This document shows positions 7,221 through 16,223 of a stretch of 64,000 nucleotides of DNA, piece by piece. The notes beneath the pieces are model-generated. The model searched no databases and was not told where the DNA came from. It worked only from the letters and a program-made list of their open reading frames with translations. This stretch comes from Rectinema subterraneum (GTDB lineage: Bacteria; Spirochaetota; Spirochaetia; Treponematales; Rectinemataceae). The stretch lies in contig WESA01000009.1 of NCBI GenBank assembly GCA_009768935.1, positions 1-64,000 on the forward strand, given 5' to 3'. The position numbers and the translations under genes are program-made. How positions within the stretch are numbered: position 1 is the stretch's first letter; every line of letters begins with the position of its first letter.

Positions 7221-9356
7221 CTATCTGCTCGGGAAGAGCGCGCCTGCCCGCACCTGGAAAGTGAAGACGTGCGAGCCCGAATAACTCGCGTAGGCGCTGA
7301 TTGTTGCTGGAGCAAGTCCGAAGGCACTCGCCTGGAATGAAAAGCATAGGCCGGCCGCCCAGTCTTTCATTGCAAAGCTGCCAGCCCCCCCGGCAGGCGC
7401 GCTCCATTTTGTATCGAAAAATGGTGCAAGCTCCAAATTGCGCACAAGCGCAGTCTCTGCAATATCGAAAAAGAGGCTGCGCGGGGCGATGGCCAGCTCA
7501 GCGTTGGTTATCAGCGAGGATGCTGCGGCTGCACGGGCTGCACCGCCCCGGAAGCCATCAAATTCCGATTCCAGAAATGCATTGCCATTCAGGGCAACTT
7601 TTGCAAACCCGCGCACTCTCGGGCTGAACAAGCCGGCATGCAGGCCTATCATCAATGTGCCCTCCAGCCCGGCAGAGAGTTGGGCGCTGACTGTGTTTTC
7701 CGCGAATCCCCCAGCCTCCAGTGAATACCACGGCACGATCGCATGCGCATCCTGATCGAAGCCAGGGGTCACTGATGCGGCGCTCACAAGCCCGATGGAT
7801 TGCCAGGTCGCACTTCCTTCGCCGATCTCCCTGATCACGTCCGCACTTGCCACAAAACCGATTTTCGTTGCACCGACAAATGTCGCGCTCTTTAGCGAGC
7901 CGGCAAATTCCCACATTGCGGGCGTATGGCCAAGTATAGCAGTGCTACTATAATCGCCCCAGAGCCGCGCAGACGCTCCGATCACCAAAGCCTCTATGGG
8001 ATTTATATTGATGCTTCCGTCGAGGGCCCACTGCTTGCCGGTCTCCGGCGCGATAGCAGCAAAATACGATAGAGAGGTTTTTGTTCTCCATGCTGAAAAA
8101 ACTGCGGAAAGGCCAGCGCGGGGAATGGTTTCTGTTTCGCCCGCGAAGCCCAAAATTGGGGGGAAGAGTCTGAGCGCAGGGGCTGCTCGGATTGTCGGCG
8201 CGGATGCAGGCATAACACCAGTGCGCAACGCCTCGATAGTCTTTATAAGTTTCTGGTGCATGCGAGCCCGCAATTCCACAAGTGAGGGCGGTGGCGGATT
8301 TTCAAGCTGGGCGCGCTCCTGTGCATCGAGGGCGGCAATGGCTCTCGCAGCGCTTTCTTCTCCTCTCGCGATGATAAGATTGGGATCGCTAAATTGCATG
8401 TAGGAGAGGGTCTCGACATCGTTGCGGATGATAAAAGCGCTTGTTTTTTCCAGAGCGCCCATACTTGTGCGCGTCTTTCCGATATCAATAGCTCGATTTA
8501 CTACCGTAAGCGGGTTGGAAAAGCTCATGGCGCGGTTATAGAGCGCAGTCGATACGATGAGTCTGTCGGTGAATCGCTGAGCAGGCTCAATGGGAACAAT
8601 GGCCGCTATTCCCCCATCGATAAGAATAAAATTGCCAACATGCTGCGGCTCGAACACGGCAGGCATAGAAAAAGCTGCAGTCATAATGCGCTCGAATGAG
8701 CCTTCCGCAAACCATATCTGCCGCCGCGAGGGAAGGTCTTCCGCAGTGACTATAATTGGGATAGCAGTTTCGGAAATGTCCAGATTGCCGACCAGCATGC
8801 GCATCGCTGCCGCAAAGGCTTCTGTATTGATGAACCCGCCATTTGTAGGGAGTACGATATCGAAATAGGAATCCAGCGGGATTGCATGAATGAGCAGTTG
8901 GATATCATCGGGCGAAAAACCTGCGGCATAGAGCATGCCGATAATCGCTCCCATGGAATTGGCGACGATGAAATCGGGGTAGATGCCGGCTTTTTCGAGT
9001 TCTTTCAGGACACCTATATGCGCATAGGCGCGGGCTGAGCCTCCGCTTAGGACGAGGCCGAGCGGGGGGTGCACGGAAGCTTGTGCATCTGTTGGACTGC
9101 CCTGCGTACCGGAGCGGGTTGTGCGGATGTTCAGCCTTTGCACAAACCCTGCCTCGCCAACGAAAACAGGCTCAATAACATTTCTGACTGGATCCCCGTC
9201 GGCGAAGGCCTGGTCGAACGAAGCAGTCACAGGGTCCCGCGCTGGCTCATTCTCCTGGGCGCCCAATGTCTGAGGAAATGGGTGGATCAGTGCGAGTACG
9301 AACAGTAAGAGCAGAATATAGAGCCCCTCAAGAGCACTTTTTTTCGGTGGCTTCAT
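7221..9356 (-). CDS. Patatin-like phospholipase with C-terminal outer-membrane-type domain
   Basis: This 711-residue protein has an N-terminal signal/anchor (GLYILLLLFVLALIHP). A patatin domain spans about residues 95-290. The oxyanion segment is GLVLSGGSARAYAHIGVLKELE, the nucleophile motif is VANSMGAIIG (Ser in N-S-M-G; the first Gly of GxSxG is replaced), and the catalytic Asp is in LIDGGIAAIVP. The remaining about 300 residues are Ala/Gly/Phe-rich with alternating patterns and end in FTFQVRAGALFPSR. That resembles the Omp85-like barrel of PlpD-type type V autotransporters. It is probably a surface or periplasmic lipid hydrolase. It is convergent with the barrel gene at 6591. Confidence 0.82.
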   Translation of the reverse strand: MKPPKKSALEGLYILLLLFVLALIHPFPQTLGAQENEPARDPVTASFDQAFADGDPVRNVIEPVFVGEAGFVQRLNIRTTRSGTQGSPTDAQASVHPPLGLVLSGGSARAYAHIGVLKELEKAGIYPDFIVANSMGAIIGMLYAAGFSPDDIQLLIHAIPLDSYFDIVLPTNGGFINTEAFAAAMRMLVGNLDISETAIPIIVTAEDLPSRRQIWFAEGSFERIMTAAFSMPAVFEPQHVGNFILIDGGIAAIVPIEPAQRFTDRLIVSTALYNRAMSFSNPLTVVNRAIDIGKTRTSMGALEKTSAFIIRNDVETLSYMQFSDPNLIIARGEESAARAIAALDAQERAQLENPPPPSLVELRARMHQKLIKTIEALRTGVMPASAPTIRAAPALRLFPPILGFAGETETIPRAGLSAVFSAWRTKTSLSYFAAIAPETGKQWALDGSININPIEALVIGASARLWGDYSSTAILGHTPAMWEFAGSLKSATFVGATKIGFVASADVIREIGEGSATWQSIGLVSAASVTPGFDQDAHAIVPWYSLEAGGFAENTVSAQLSAGLEGTLMIGLHAGLFSPRVRGFAKVALNGNAFLESEFDGFRGGAARAAAASSLITNAELAIAPRSLFFDIAETALVRNLELAPFFDTKWSAPAGGAGSFAMKDWAAGLCFSFQASAFGLAPATISAYASYSGSHVFTFQVRAGALFPSR

Positions 9357-9598
9357 GTGTGCTCACTATATACCAGAAAAAGCGCAGGAATAAAGACTTC
9401 CAAAATGCTCGACAGCATACGAAGTTTCTTGCTATTCTCTTTTCATGCAAAGTGATGACTCGCAGAGAAATGGCGACCTTGCTGAGAACCCTTTCAGCTG
9501 TTTGAAAGCCGCGCCATACCTGCCTGGACTCCGCGCAAACGGCCCTGCGCAGTGTAAAACCCGGCAAGCTGCCATCTGGTTATTTTTCGGAGTAGTCT

Positions 9599-10885
9599 AT
9601 GCCAACTGAGTTTCTTGTGCTGCTTTTGCTTATTCTTCTGAATGGTTTTTTTTCGCTCTCCGAGATGGCGCTTGTTTCGTCGCGCAAGGCGAGGCTCAAG
9701 TCGGAAGCCGATAAAGGCAAGAGCGCGTACCAGCTTGCATTCAAGACGCGCGAGTCACCGAGCCGCTATCTTTCGACAATCCAGGTTGCAATCACGCTCA
9801 TCGGTATTCTAACCGGCACAGTGAGCGGTACCACGATTTCCCAGCGCCTTGCAGCTTGGCTCGCCACTTTCCCTGCGCTCGAAAAATATGCCGCTTCGAT
9901 TTCGATTGCGGTGGTGGTGCTCGCGATTACATTTTTATCAGTCATTATCGGGGAGCTCGTTCCGAAATCGATTGCGCTGCACAATCCTGAGCAGATTGCA
10001 GCATTTACCATTCGGCCGATGCATTTTCTGAGTGTCCTCTTTTTTCCGGTGGTGAGGCTTCTGTCGGCGGCCACTGATGGTTTGGTCAGGCTTATGGGGT
10101 TTCATCGCGCCGCAGAATCCGCGATTACGCCCGAGGAAGTGAAAATCCTTGTCGAACAGGGTGAGGAATCGGGGGTGTTCGAGACCGCCGAGCGCGAGAT
10201 GGTGGAAGGGGTGCTGAATCTGGATGACAGGCGGGTCACGATGTTTATGACGCCACGGACGGATGTGGTAGCGCTGGACACGGCGGATTCGCGCGAAGCG
10301 CATGTGCGCGCGATCATCGAACATGCGGAGTTCGGGTATTTGCCGGTGGTCGAGGGGGATCTGGATCATGCGATTGGCATGCTCGAAGTAAAGCGTGCGC
10401 TTACGCGGCTTGCACAGGGGCGCTTTGCAGGAATCCGGGAGTGCATGCAATCGGCAGTCATGATTCCGGAGAGTTTTTCCGGTTTGCAGGCGCTTGGCAT
10501 TCTCAAGAATGCGAAAAAATCCGCAGGGCTCATTGTGGATGAGTATGGCGGCGTTTCCGGGCTTGTCACGATTGGGGATTTGCTTGAGGTAGTGGCGAAT
10601 CTTTCCGAAATCGAGCAGCAGGAAGAACCACAGATTTTCAAGCGAAGCGATGGCTCATACCTCGTTGATGGCTCGATGCCCATTGATGAATTTGCGGAAG
10701 CTCTCGAGCTTAATGTCGAGCAATTTTCGCGCGAGGATTACGATACGGTGGCCGGTTTCGTGCTGCATCGAACAGGAACCATTCCGAAGGCGGGAGATAC
10801 GATTGAATGGCCGCCTCTCTCTATCGAAGTAGTCGATATGGATGGCAAGCGCATCGACAAGGTGCTGGTCAAAAAGACTGAATAA
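9599..10885 (+). CDS. CorC/HlyC-type CNNM-CBS membrane protein
   Basis: The 428-residue protein has the three-part layout of the CNNM/HlyC-CorC family. A DUF21/CNNM membrane domain (about 1-190) begins LLLLILLNGFFSLSEMALVSSRKARL. A pair of CBS domains (about 205-330) contains MTPRTDVVALD and VDEYGGVSGLVTIGDLLEVV. A CorC_HlyC FAD-like domain (about 345-425) contains DGSMPIDEFAEAL and YDTVAGFVLHRTGTIPKAGD. Such proteins are linked to magnesium or cobalt efflux; older names call them hemolysins. A GGAG site sits 8 bases before the ATG. Its last 17 bases overlap the end of pdxT on the other strand. Confidence 0.9.
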   Translation: MPTEFLVLLLLILLNGFFSLSEMALVSSRKARLKSEADKGKSAYQLAFKTRESPSRYLSTIQVAITLIGILTGTVSGTTISQRLAAWLATFPALEKYAASISIAVVVLAITFLSVIIGELVPKSIALHNPEQIAAFTIRPMHFLSVLFFPVVRLLSAATDGLVRLMGFHRAAESAITPEEVKILVEQGEESGVFETAEREMVEGVLNLDDRRVTMFMTPRTDVVALDTADSREAHVRAIIEHAEFGYLPVVEGDLDHAIGMLEVKRALTRLAQGRFAGIRECMQSAVMIPESFSGLQALGILKNAKKSAGLIVDEYGGVSGLVTIGDLLEVVANLSEIEQQEEPQIFKRSDGSYLVDGSMPIDEFAEALELNVEQFSREDYDTVAGFVLHRTGTIPKAGDTIEWPPLSIEVVDMDGKRIDKVLVKKTE

Positions 10886-11450
10886 ACCAGCGATGCACTG
10901 GTGCGCCGGGCAGCAGTTCGGGATGGAATGTCGCGGCGACAATGTTTCCCTGCCTGACCATAACAGGGTCGCCCTGATAGACAGCGAGCACTTCGACACC
11001 TGGGCCTAAGGCGATTATCTTCGGCGCACGGATAAACACGCCATCAATTGTGCCGATTTCTGGAATTGTCGTCTGCACTGGCGCATGGAAGCTGTCGACC
11101 TGTCTGCCATAGGCATTGCGCCGGACAGTGACATCGAGAACGCCGAGGCGAGTTTGCTCGCTGGCTTCGATGTTCTTCGCAAGAAGAATGATTCCAGCGC
11201 AGGTAGCAAAAACAGGCATTCCGTTCGCAATGCGCGATTTGAGCAGTTCGAACATGCCGAAGCGCTCAAGCAACATGCCCATGACGGTGCTCTCGCCCCC
11301 CGGGATAATGAGCGCAGCTATGGATTCAAGATCAGCAGGACGACGCACCTCGATGGTTTCGACAGCGTTTTCGCTGGCTCGCGCGAGCGCTTTCAGGTGC
11401 GCTTCGTAATCTCCCTGCAGCGCGAGCACTCCAATGCGAGAACTACTCAC
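10869..11450 (-). CDS. pdxT: Pyridoxal 5'-phosphate synthase glutaminase subunit
   Basis: PdxT releases ammonia from glutamine and passes it to PdxS. The 193 residues include [10 protein letters not shown] at the N-terminus, the oxyanion loop [13 protein letters not shown], the nucleophile Cys in [11 protein letters not shown], the PdxS-contact segment [12 protein letters not shown], and the His-Glu pair in TFHPEL. The ATG overlaps the last four bases of pdxS. Both are in the expected order, so they form a coupled two-gene operon. Confidence 0.95.
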   Translation of the reverse strand: MSSSRIGVLALQGDYEAHLKALARASENAVETIEVRRPADLESIAALIIPGGESTVMGMLLERFGMFELLKSRIANGMPVFATCAGIILLAKNIEASEQTRLGVLDVTVRRNAYGRQVDSFHAPVQTTIPEIGTIDGVFIRAPKIIALGPGVEVLAVYQGDPVMVRQGNIVAATFHPELLPGAPVHRWFIQSF

Positions 11451-12352
11451 CAGCCTCTCCCCGCGATTCTCTGATTTTCGTTCAGCTCATCGAGCCCGAT
11501 ACCGACCATCGGCTCCCCGAGGTCTTCGGAAATTTCCGCAAGAATTTTGGGATCTTTGTAGTGCACGACTGCGGAAACAATTGCGGTTGCGCGGCGTTCC
11601 GGGTTGCCGGATTTGAAAATGCCGGAACCGACAAAGACCGACTCTGCGCCGAGCTGCATCATAAGGGCAGCATCAGCGGGGGTTGCAACGCCGCCTGCGG
11701 AGAAATTCGGCACGGGCAGCTTTCCGGTCTTGGCTACTTCCCAGACAAGTTCAAATGGGGCGCCGAGCTCTTTTGCGGCGGTCATGAGCTCTTCATCAGG
11801 CAGGCGAGTCAGGCGGGCTATTTCGTCGCGCACGGTGCGCATGTGGCGCACCGCTTCGATGATGTCGCCGGTTCCTGCTTCACCCTTAGTGCGGATCATT
11901 GCCGCGCCTTCGCCGATACGGCGGAGTGCTTCGCCGAGATCGCGGCAGCCGCAGACAAATGGAACTTTGAAATTGTGCTTGTAGACATGAAAGCGATCGT
12001 CAGCCGGCGTCAGCACTTCGGATTCATCGATAAAGTCGACGCCCAGGGCTTCGAGTATCTGCGCCTCGACAAAATGGCCGATGCGGCATTTCGCCATGAC
12101 CGGTATGGAAACAGCGTCCTGGATCTCTTTGATGATTTTCGGATCGGACATGCGGGCTACGCCGCCTTGCGCGCGGATATCCGCGGGAACGCGTTCCAAG
12201 GCCATGACAGCGCATGCGCCGGCTTTTTCGGCTATTTTTGCCTGTGCTGCATTTGTGACATCCATAATGACGCCGCCTTTGAGCATTTCCGCGAGTCCAA
12301 CCTTGATGCGCCACTGCTCGCTCTGGCGGCTGGACCAAAAATTCTGTTCCAT
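11447..12352 (-). CDS. pdxS: Pyridoxal 5'-phosphate synthase lyase subunit
   Basis: PdxS makes PLP from ribose 5-phosphate, glyceraldehyde 3-phosphate and ammonia in the DXP-independent route. The catalytic lysines lie in [15 protein letters not shown] and [13 protein letters not shown]. The signature [26 protein letters not shown] is intact. I used the ATG at 12352, which follows GAGGAG by a proper spacing and gives 301 residues, near the family length. Translation could extend upstream to 12403, but that part has no family similarity. Confidence 0.95.
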   Translation of the reverse strand: MEQNFWSSRQSEQWRIKVGLAEMLKGGVIMDVTNAAQAKIAEKAGACAVMALERVPADIRAQGGVARMSDPKIIKEIQDAVSIPVMAKCRIGHFVEAQILEALGVDFIDESEVLTPADDRFHVYKHNFKVPFVCGCRDLGEALRRIGEGAAMIRTKGEAGTGDIIEAVRHMRTVRDEIARLTRLPDEELMTAAKELGAPFELVWEVAKTGKLPVPNFSAGGVATPADAALMMQLGAESVFVGSGIFKSGNPERRATAIVSAVVHYKDPKILAEISEDLGEPMVGIGLDELNENQRIAGRGW

Positions 12353-12528
12353 ATTGTTATCTCCTCGCTTTTCGCCGTGCGGAAGGAATGTGCCGAATTG
12401 CAAGTATATACACTAGCGAAAAAGGGCGGTTTGCGCAAGGGCGGCGAGCTTTGGCAGGTCTGGAAGCTGAGGGGGGTGCCGGCTGGAGGTTCTTTCTCCA
12501 GAACACGGAGTGTGGTATCTTCATCAGT

Positions 12529-13455
12529 ATGAAATTGCTGGTAACCGGCGCCTCAGGGCTTCTCGGACGCTCGCTTATGAAGCTGCTTGCGAGCTACCCG
12601 AATATAGAAACGAAGGGCGTGGCGTTTTCGCGCGCAAAGGCACCGCTCGAAAAGCTTGATTTGACAGAGGAGCGCTCGGTCGCGCTGTTTTTTGCGCATT
12701 TCAGGCCTGATGTGGTGATTCATCTGGCTGCGGAGCGACGACCCGATATTGTCGATACAGATTTAGAGCGAGCCAGGGCAATCAATATCGATGCCACGCA
12801 GATTATTGCTCGGGAATGCGCAAAGCGCGGGGTGTTTCTGCTTTTGATATCGACAGACTATGTGTTTGATGGTTCGGCCCCTCCGTATTTCCCTAATTCT
12901 CCGGTACATCCGCTCAATGAATATGGCCGGATGAAGGTTGAAGCGGAAAAAGTTGCAGAGACTGCGCTTTCGGGTATCGTGCGGGCTTTCGGAGGACGGA
13001 GCGTGGGTGCGGTTTTGCGCATTCCCATTCTGTATGGTCCAGTAGAATATCTCGAAGAATCTTCGGTAACCGAGATCGCCCTTGCGCTCAAGTCGACCGA
13101 GCCGCGAAATATCGAGCATTGGGCGCACCGGTATCCTGCGCATGTCGATGATGTTTCGACAGCAATTATGGCTATTGTCGAAGCCTGCATGCAGCGCACG
13201 GCAGCGTGCGGTCCCTTTCCGCGTTTTCTGCTTTCTGGAAAGGAAGCATACACCAAATATGAAATGGCAAAGGCTATGGCTGCCGCCCTGGGTATCGATG
13301 CCAGCCATATCCGCCCCGATCCCTCGCCTCCAAAAGGCGCTCCAAGACCGCGCGACTGCCGCATGGATACATCGCTCCTCGAATCACTCGGCTGGCGCCA
13401 GGAAAAGTATTTCAGCTCATCGATCGGAGATATCATAAAGCCATTTTTCAGCTGA
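12529..13455 (+). CDS. NAD-dependent epimerase/RmlD-like sugar-nucleotide reductase
   Basis: This is a 308-residue extended SDR. The N-terminal Rossmann motif is VTGASGLLGRSLM, the acidic pocket loop is HLAAERRPDIVD, and the catalytic pair is YGRMK, preceded by LLISTDYVFDGSAPPY. The STDYVFDG segment and the overall length match dTDP-4-dehydrorhamnose reductase (RmlD) and its relatives, including MAT2B-like proteins. No other nucleotide-sugar gene is adjacent, so RmlD function is not assured. The ATG at 12529 begins exactly at the Rossmann strand (MKLLVTG). The gene ends five bases before the phospholipase D gene. Confidence 0.8.
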   Translation: MKLLVTGASGLLGRSLMKLLASYPNIETKGVAFSRAKAPLEKLDLTEERSVALFFAHFRPDVVIHLAAERRPDIVDTDLERARAINIDATQIIARECAKRGVFLLLISTDYVFDGSAPPYFPNSPVHPLNEYGRMKVEAEKVAETALSGIVRAFGGRSVGAVLRIPILYGPVEYLEESSVTEIALALKSTEPRNIEHWAHRYPAHVDDVSTAIMAIVEACMQRTAACGPFPRFLLSGKEAYTKYEMAKAMAAALGIDASHIRPDPSPPKGAPRPRDCRMDTSLLESLGWRQEKYFSSSIGDIIKPFFS

Positions 13456-13460
13456 GGCAT

Positions 13461-14960
13461 ATGCAGAAGAATTATTACTCTCCGATGCTCCGCGGAATGC
13501 CATTTTATAGGTTCGCTTTCGGCGTTCTCGCTCTACTTGCAACTATTTCAGCAATGGTAATCCTTGGCGGATGTGCGACCTCGCAGGGAGCAGGCAGCCT
13601 TGCGAATTCCATTGGTCTTGTGAACTCCGTTAGCCTTGCGAACTCCGGCGCGGACAGCACACAGAGCATTGAGGCTTTTCTTGAATCGAATGGCTTTTCG
13701 CGAATTCAAACGAATGAGCCAATCATTCATTACAGCGCAGAATCGTGGAAAGCATCGCTGCTCAATACCATTGCTCAGGCCAAAAAATCTGTTTTTGTGC
13801 TTGTTTTTTTGGCGAACCGAAATGAATTCAATGCTGAAATCTATGATGCGCTCATTGCCAAGGCTGCTGAAGGGGTGCCTGTCTATTTCCTGTTCGATGC
13901 GACATCCTATGAGCGGATTTTCCACAATCCGAAGTGGAATGATGAAATTGTCGCGCCTTCGGAAGTGTTCCGGGGCACAAAAGTGAAATGGGCTGAATTC
14001 AATCCGCTGAGGCTCGAGCGCATAGCCGCGCTGCCATGGCTACTTGTGCGCGATCACCGCAAGATCGTCATGGTCGATGGAGAGACCATCTATGCAGGCG
14101 GGTACAATCTGAACATTTATTCTTTTGCGCCGCTTGATCAGAATGGAAACGAAGATGCGATGGTAGAAATCCAAAGTCCCGATGCGGGACGCGCCCTCGC
14201 GCCCTCGCTTGCCGAAACATGGAATCAGTTTTCTGTAGAATCGCTCAACCTGGAGGATATTGCGCCGGCGGTAGCAACTGGCGCTGGCGGCTCGATCGGA
14301 GCAACGGCGGCGGCCAGCCCGGAAGCTTCAGCTGGCAGCCAAACAGCTAGCATGGACTCAACGACCAGCCAAGATACCCCCCTTGCCTGCCCGCCAAATG
14401 CCAATAAAGGTGCTGTAAATGCGTGGCTGGGCAATCAGGTCATTGGGGAAACTCGGAGCATCGAAGCCCTCTATCGCGCCATATTCGATTATGCTCAAGA
14501 AGAGGTATGGCTCGTCCAGGCTTTTGCAATGCCGACAGAAACAATCATGCAGATGGTGAAGCAAGCATTACAGCGGGGCATTCAGGTCAACATCATGCTT
14601 TCTGATGATCAAATAAGTCCTGCCATGGATAAAGCGGTGCACTACACCGTCCTGCCGCTTCTGGAGGCAGGGGCGCATGTTTTCATCTACAAATCAGCCG
14701 GGAATGCCCTCCTTCATTACAAGCTCGCTATGATGGACCGGAAGATAGTCGCACTGGGCAGCCCGAATTTCAATTATCGCTCTGTGCGGCTCTCGAATGA
14801 GATTGTGTTCGTGTTCGATAATGAGCGAACAATCGGTGTTGTGAGCCAGAATTTATCGGAATTGCAGAAACGGGCGCGCCCTGTCAGCATAGAAGAAGCT
14901 CAGAAATGGCGGGGTTTTTCGTATTTTATGAGTTATCTTCTTTCTGTGCCTGGAGGATGA
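13461..14960 (+). CDS. Phospholipase D-like lipoprotein (cardiolipin synthase family)
   Basis: The 499-residue protein has a signal peptide ending in the lipobox ILGGC (Cys about residue 38), so it is probably a lipoprotein. Two HKD motifs are present: DHRKIVMVDGETIYAGGYN (about residue 197) and HYKLAMMDRKIVALGSPNFN (about residue 415). A phosphatidyltransfer or phospholipase activity on envelope lipids is therefore likely. A low-complexity Ala/Ser/Thr/Gly linker (about 270-310) separates the halves. Just after the lipobox, a hexapeptide is repeated three times (SLANSI, GLVNSV, SLANSG) from an 18-base DNA repeat. Confidence 0.87.
   Translation: MQKNYYSPMLRGMPFYRFAFGVLALLATISAMVILGGCATSQGAGSLANSIGLVNSVSLANSGADSTQSIEAFLESNGFSRIQTNEPIIHYSAESWKASLLNTIAQAKKSVFVLVFLANRNEFNAEIYDALIAKAAEGVPVYFLFDATSYERIFHNPKWNDEIVAPSEVFRGTKVKWAEFNPLRLERIAALPWLLVRDHRKIVMVDGETIYAGGYNLNIYSFAPLDQNGNEDAMVEIQSPDAGRALAPSLAETWNQFSVESLNLEDIAPAVATGAGGSIGATAAASPEASAGSQTASMDSTTSQDTPLACPPNANKGAVNAWLGNQVIGETRSIEALYRAIFDYAQEEVWLVQAFAMPTETIMQMVKQALQRGIQVNIMLSDDQISPAMDKAVHYTVLPLLEAGAHVFIYKSAGNALLHYKLAMMDRKIVALGSPNFNYRSVRLSNEIVFVFDNERTIGVVSQNLSELQKRARPVSIEEAQKWRGFSYFMSYLLSVPGG
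13596..13646 (+). repeat. Three 18-base imperfect tandem repeats inside the phospholipase D gene
   Basis: The 15-base cores at 13596-13610, 13614-13628 and 13632-13646 (AGCCTTGCGAAYTCC type) are spaced exactly 18 bases apart and keep the reading frame. They encode a repeated hexapeptide in the linker next to the lipid anchor. Confidence 0.7.
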
Positions 14961-14962
14961 GA

Positions 14963-15517
14963 ATGGAGCGTTTGCTAAATATGAAGCATTCTATGCGCTT
15001 CGTGATTTTTATAATGCTTATGTGCTATGTGGCAGCTAGCTCGGGTATGGTCTACGCTGCAGAGCCCTGGCATGTCGGAATTGTTGTAGGAACCGAGGGT
15101 TTTGCTGCAAAAGGCTTTGATAATGGCGAGTATATGCGCGCAGGGCTGCTATTTGACCCTTTCCCGCCGAAGGGGATTCAGCCGGCGTGGTTTTTGGGTG
15201 CGCTGGTGCCGGTCAATCCTCTGGACTTTTCTGGTTTGATGCTGAATATCGGGATTGAGCTTCGCTATATGGCAAGAACAGCTCATTCCTCGTTTTTTGT
15301 GCGCGAATGGAAATATGCGCCTGCGGTTTCGGCGGAAATGCTTATCGACCCCGCTGGCGGCCGCGAGGTGGGCTTTGTCGTTTCGGCGCAGCTTGTGAGG
15401 TTCTGGTTTGGCGAAAGCTATGTGTCCTTCCTGGGGACAGAGCTTGTGCTGGATTCGAAAGGTTTAGTGAGCGGGTGGGGGGCATCGCTGATCCGGCTTA
15501 CTGCGTTTGTGCATTGA
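14963..15517 (+). CDS. Secreted protein of unknown function, probable outer-membrane protein
   Basis: The 184-residue product begins at the ATG at 14963, six bases after GGAGG and just past the stop of the upstream gene. It has a signal peptide (hydrophobic run then VYAAEP). The rest alternates aromatic and small residues (IVVGTEGFAAKGFDNGEYMRAGLLF, AQLVRFWFGESYVSFLG) as expected of a small barrel. It resembles the next gene in layout and the two are probably paralogues of similar function. A copy of the dispersed word (15433-15445) is read as GTEL in FLGTELVLDS. Confidence 0.6.
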   Translation: MERLLNMKHSMRFVIFIMLMCYVAASSGMVYAAEPWHVGIVVGTEGFAAKGFDNGEYMRAGLLFDPFPPKGIQPAWFLGALVPVNPLDFSGLMLNIGIELRYMARTAHSSFFVREWKYAPAVSAEMLIDPAGGREVGFVVSAQLVRFWFGESYVSFLGTELVLDSKGLVSGWGASLIRLTAFVH

Positions 15518-15537
15518 GGCGAGGAAGGGAGCAGGGC

Positions 15538-16140
15538 ATGAAGGGTTTAAAAATGGAGGCTTCGGGGGTTTTCCGCTCAAGTGCAAGGCTTCGGGCGCTT
15601 ATGCTGCTTGCGGTGCTTTTCATGTTTGCCCCATCAGCGCAGCCAGTTCATGCGCAGGATGTCTCCTTGAGCATCCAGCAGTGGAGTTTTTTCGCGGATA
15701 CTGCTGGTGAGCGGATTTCCGGGCCAGGGCAACATGTTTCGATCGGTTTAATAGGGGGTCTGACCCCCAGACTTGAATTGGATTTCAGTGCTGTAACCAT
15801 GCTCACACCGAAGCCCGGCGATTCCCTGCTCGGGGCTGTCTCGCTCGGATATTCTTTGCTCGCAGAACGCTGGATCAACGATCGCGTGCCGCCTAATTGG
15901 GTGAGCATGCTCGCAGAAATAGGCTTTCTGGGCGGAGGGACGGAGCTTTGGGCGAGAGGATTTTCAGGCGCAACTCCGAAAGCCCAGGTGTTCGTGCGCT
16001 TTACGCCGCTCGTGCTGGGCAATTCATTCTATCGTAGGAGGGACCGTCTGCTTGCGCTCGGTTTTGCTTATGACCTTCTGAAACAGCGTGGCTCATTTTT
16101 CTTCAATTTCTTTGCGATCGACGCGAGTTTGCGGCGGTGA
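15538..16140 (+). CDS. Secreted protein of unknown function, probable outer-membrane protein
   Basis: The 200-residue product starts at the ATG at 15538, with a purine-rich ribosome site, 20 bases after the previous gene. The signal peptide ends near QPVHAQ. The mature protein has repeated short amphipathic strands (HVSIGLIGGLTPRLELDFSAVTML, VFVRFTPLVLGNSFYRRRDRLLALGFAYDL) and ends FFFNFFAIDASLRR. A dispersed word (15936-15948) is read GGGTELW, and a 15-base inverted repeat (15754-15768) is read in frame as GLTP. The two genes 14963-16140 form a pair behind the phospholipase D lipoprotein. Confidence 0.6.
   Translation: MKGLKMEASGVFRSSARLRALMLLAVLFMFAPSAQPVHAQDVSLSIQQWSFFADTAGERISGPGQHVSIGLIGGLTPRLELDFSAVTMLTPKPGDSLLGAVSLGYSLLAERWINDRVPPNWVSMLAEIGFLGGGTELWARGFSGATPKAQVFVRFTPLVLGNSFYRRRDRLLALGFAYDLLKQRGSFFFNFFAIDASLRR
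15754..15768. repeat. GGGGGTC/GACCCCC inverted repeat inside a coding region
   Basis: GGGGGTCTGACCCCC has seven-base perfect arms around one base and lies in frame within the gene at 15538. A similar G-run/C-run palindromic word is known as a dispersed element in many environmental genomes. Only this copy was seen here. Confidence 0.5.
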
Positions 16141-16223
16141 TCCTGCTTTCAGTTGTCCTGGCCAGCGTGGCCCTGGCAGCCCCGGGCTGTTGCTGCCGGT
16201 TATGGTTCAGCCCATCCTGGCAA

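Noticed and set aside
12353..12403. N-terminal extension of PdxS upstream of 12352
   Set aside because: The ATG at 12352 has a good GAGGAG site and gives the family N-terminus; the extension does not align with the family.
11561..12532. A 323-codon frame antisense to pdxS
   Set aside because: It mirrors a clear PdxS gene and has no recognisable domain or ribosome site.
16175..16197. GC-rich inverted repeat between the convergent genes ending at 16140 and 16224
   Set aside because: CAGCCC/GGGCTG arms can pair, but there is no T-tract on either strand, so a terminator is not supported.
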